Shown here: positions 62,258 to 64,000 of the stretch, in pieces
Position numbering within the stretch: the first letter of the stretch is position 1
Layout of the letters: each line of letters starts with the position of its first letter
Source of the DNA: Oscarella lobularis
Taxonomy: Eukaryota > Porifera > Homoscleromorpha > Homosclerophorida > Oscarellidae
Assembly (NCBI RefSeq): GCF_947507565.1
Contig: NC_089194.1
Span: 1,860,001-1,924,000 of the forward strand
Length of the DNA: 64,000 nucleotides
Direction of reading: 5' to 3'
Notes under the pieces: generated by a model
Databases searched by the model: none
The model's input: the letters and a program-made list of their open reading frames with translations, nothing else
What the model was told of the DNA's origin: nothing
Program-made: the position numbers and the translations under genes

Positions 62258-64000
62258 ATGTTGGAAGTTTTCTTCTTTGTTCTCATTGCGACTGGAACCG
62301 CTGTTGGACAGTCTCCAGTGGACGACATTCAATGCCATGGCCTCTTGAACTGGACGATTATAGAACCCAAAGCTCATTTGGGTTCGTCACCTTTTAATTC
62401 CCAAACGGTGGCTCTGAATGCAGTTGACGGAGTCGTTCCGGGAAATGGAGAGTTCAATAAATGTGCAATGACAAAAGATAACGGCACGCCAGAGAAGAAA
62501 TCTCTGACTATTGACCTTCACCGGACTTATCTGATATCATCTGTGAAAACGTACCTAAGGCAAAACCATAGAGCTTCGTGGCAGAATGGGCTTAGAGTCT
62601 ATGTTGGACCAAACAATAATACCCATGAAGGAAATACTCAGTGTGGATCAAAGTTCACTTACCAAAAGAGAACAGCAATCCGTGAACCTGTATTTATCTG
62701 TTCACCTCCAGTTGAAGGACGATTTGTATTTCTTCTCAGAAACGATGCCAATGAGCGTGATTATGTACGCAGGCGTGGTCTGCAGGTGTGTGAAGTTGCA
62801 GTGAAAGGTGGGCACATACTCGTTGCATTCTATTTTATGTTATTGATTAATATTATTTAGTGGTGACATTTGACCGGCTTCCTTCTCTTCCAAACGCTTG
62901 TTCTCATCACGCATCACTGAATACAACGGTCACCTATCATTGTGAAGAAGGCTATGTGGCAGATGGAGGAAAGGCTACAAGCACTTGCTTAGAAAATGGA
63001 ATATGGTCTCAGCCATCTCTAAATTGCAGTATGAAATAAAATCTATGTACCATCAATGTCAATTTTGTTTCTTTGCAGGAAAACAATGTCCACTTCCTCC
63101 GCCCAAGCCTGAAGAGCTATTGTTTAGGGGAATCTACAGGAATAGAACCGCTCTCTATGCCTGTCCCTATGGAAAGGGTCCTAGGCATCAACTAATATCA
63201 TGCGGAGAAGATGGTCAATGGATTGAGAATTTTGAACCATGTGAAGGTGTGAAACACACTACTGGTAATTGTACTATATATACTATATATTGTGTTTTTT
63301 GACAGTTCTTTTATGCCCTAACCTTACCGCGCCTTTGCACCCATTGACTCTATCAATGGAAGAAAACGAGAACGTTATTGGAAGCAAAAGGAATTACAGT
63401 TGCAATGACAGATGCTACGAACTGAATGGAACTGCAAGTCAGACATGCGTTTATTCATCAAACAGACGCCATGCTGTTTGGTCTTCTGAAGTACCGAAAT
63501 GTCTAAGTAAGTTGTCATTTGACATGCCTGAGCTACTAATTTGTTATTTCAGGAATCGATTGTGGCCGTCCTTCTATCGTTGACTTTGCTACTGTAACCG
63601 TAGATGCAACAACGTGTGGAGAAACAGCTACCTATCAGTGTGAGGAAGGCTACGAAATGGTTGGAAGCCCAAACGTAACTTGTTCAACTAATGGCCAATG
63701 GGGAAAAATGCCTTCTTGCGAACGTGAGTTCTTGATAACCTTGAAGGCGGTTTATAATATATTTCTTTACACAATAGCCGTTCGTTGTCCTTCTTCAGTT
63801 GGAAACTCGATTCAGCTCAAGACTAACAGCTCAGATTTCACGTATTCAAACGTAATTCAGTTCATTTGCAAGTCCAACAGGAGAGTTGTTGTGGGAAGTA
63901 AAACAAGCCAATGTTTATCAAATGGAAAGTGGTCACATGAGCCTCCAAAGTGCAAGCGTAAGGTCAATCATGCAAAAGATGGAACAGTTAGAAATATTTC
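62258..64000 (+). CDS. Array gene K: lectin-like + CCPs, 3' part beyond the window
   Basis: Exons visible: lectin-like 62258-62807 (signal MLEVFFFVLIATGTAVG; KFTYQKRTAIREPV loop as in E), then CCPs 62861-63028, 63079-63246, 63306-63506, 63553-63723 and 63778-~63957. These match the first CCPs of gene A in order and sequence (ending at the C-K-R exon with VVVGSKTSQCLSNG). The next exon would start just past the window end. The CCP content indicates the long class, so Kazal, Kunitz and NTR exons are expected further on. No lesion seen. Confidence 0.78.

Noticed and set aside
22949-64000. Regular repeat spacing suggesting a CRISPR-like or satellite array
   Set aside because: The repeats are exon-intron modules of CCP genes with splice signals and conserved Cys; no short direct repeats with unique spacers.

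Overview
This is a gene-dense animal nuclear DNA window. Genes have many short introns (mostly 50-100 bp, GT-AG, often with ATTA/TTTA runs), and the gene content is metazoan: MAX, IRAK4-like kinase, stonin, NUSAP, GCK-type MAP4K, a hormone-receptor-type LGR and complement-type sushi proteins. The very compact layout suggests an early-branching invertebrate such as a homoscleromorph sponge; this placement is inference only.

Left part (1-22.5 kb), mostly conserved single-copy genes. In order: a short NUSAP1-like gene (-), peroxiredoxin-5 (+), an unrecognised TM/coiled-coil gene (+), an IRAK4/Pelle-type kinase (-), AP-2 sigma (+), MAX (-), NAA20 (+), an ARHGAP11-like RhoGAP (+), an annexin with a Pro/Gly/Tyr-rich head (+), a stonin (+), a type-A LGR (+), MAP4K (+) and CDKL1/4-like kinase (-). 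Several pairs are head-to-head with almost no spacer. The annexin gene carries a 0.57-kb, 21-bp-unit pyrimidine-strand minisatellite in an intron.

Right part (22.9-64 kb), the notable system. Eleven tandem same-strand paralogs, here called A-K, encode secreted mosaic proteins. Each starts with a signal peptide and an F-type-lectin-like/discoidin-fold domain, followed by sushi (CCP) domains, mostly one per phase-1 exon. There are two main classes. Long genes (A, C, E, F; remnant H; K probably, cut by the window edge) add a follistatin/Kazal domain, two Kunitz domains, a Thr/Pro linker and a C-terminal NTR domain. Short genes (B, D, G, I, J) stop after seven CCPs. In the long genes a three-CCP block of about 0.71 kb is present 1, 5, 3 and 2 times (A, C, E, F), much like the long homologous repeats of complement receptor 1. 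All copies have the same short upstream cassette (TGACGTAA next to CACGTG), decayed only in J. Nonsense and frameshift lesions (B, F, H), chimeric CCP exons (E, J), intron-to-intron deletion (H) and exchanged lectin-loop variants show active birth-and-death and conversion.

The long proteins join a sugar-binding-like head, a complement-regulator-like stalk and a protease-inhibitor tail (Kazal-Kunitz-Kunitz-NTR, the same C-terminal order as in WFIKKN proteins, without WAP and Ig). A role in humoral recognition, self/non-self discrimination or protease control at surfaces is a reasonable hypothesis, not something the sequence proves. Exon borders were read by eye from splice signals, reading phase and paralog comparison.
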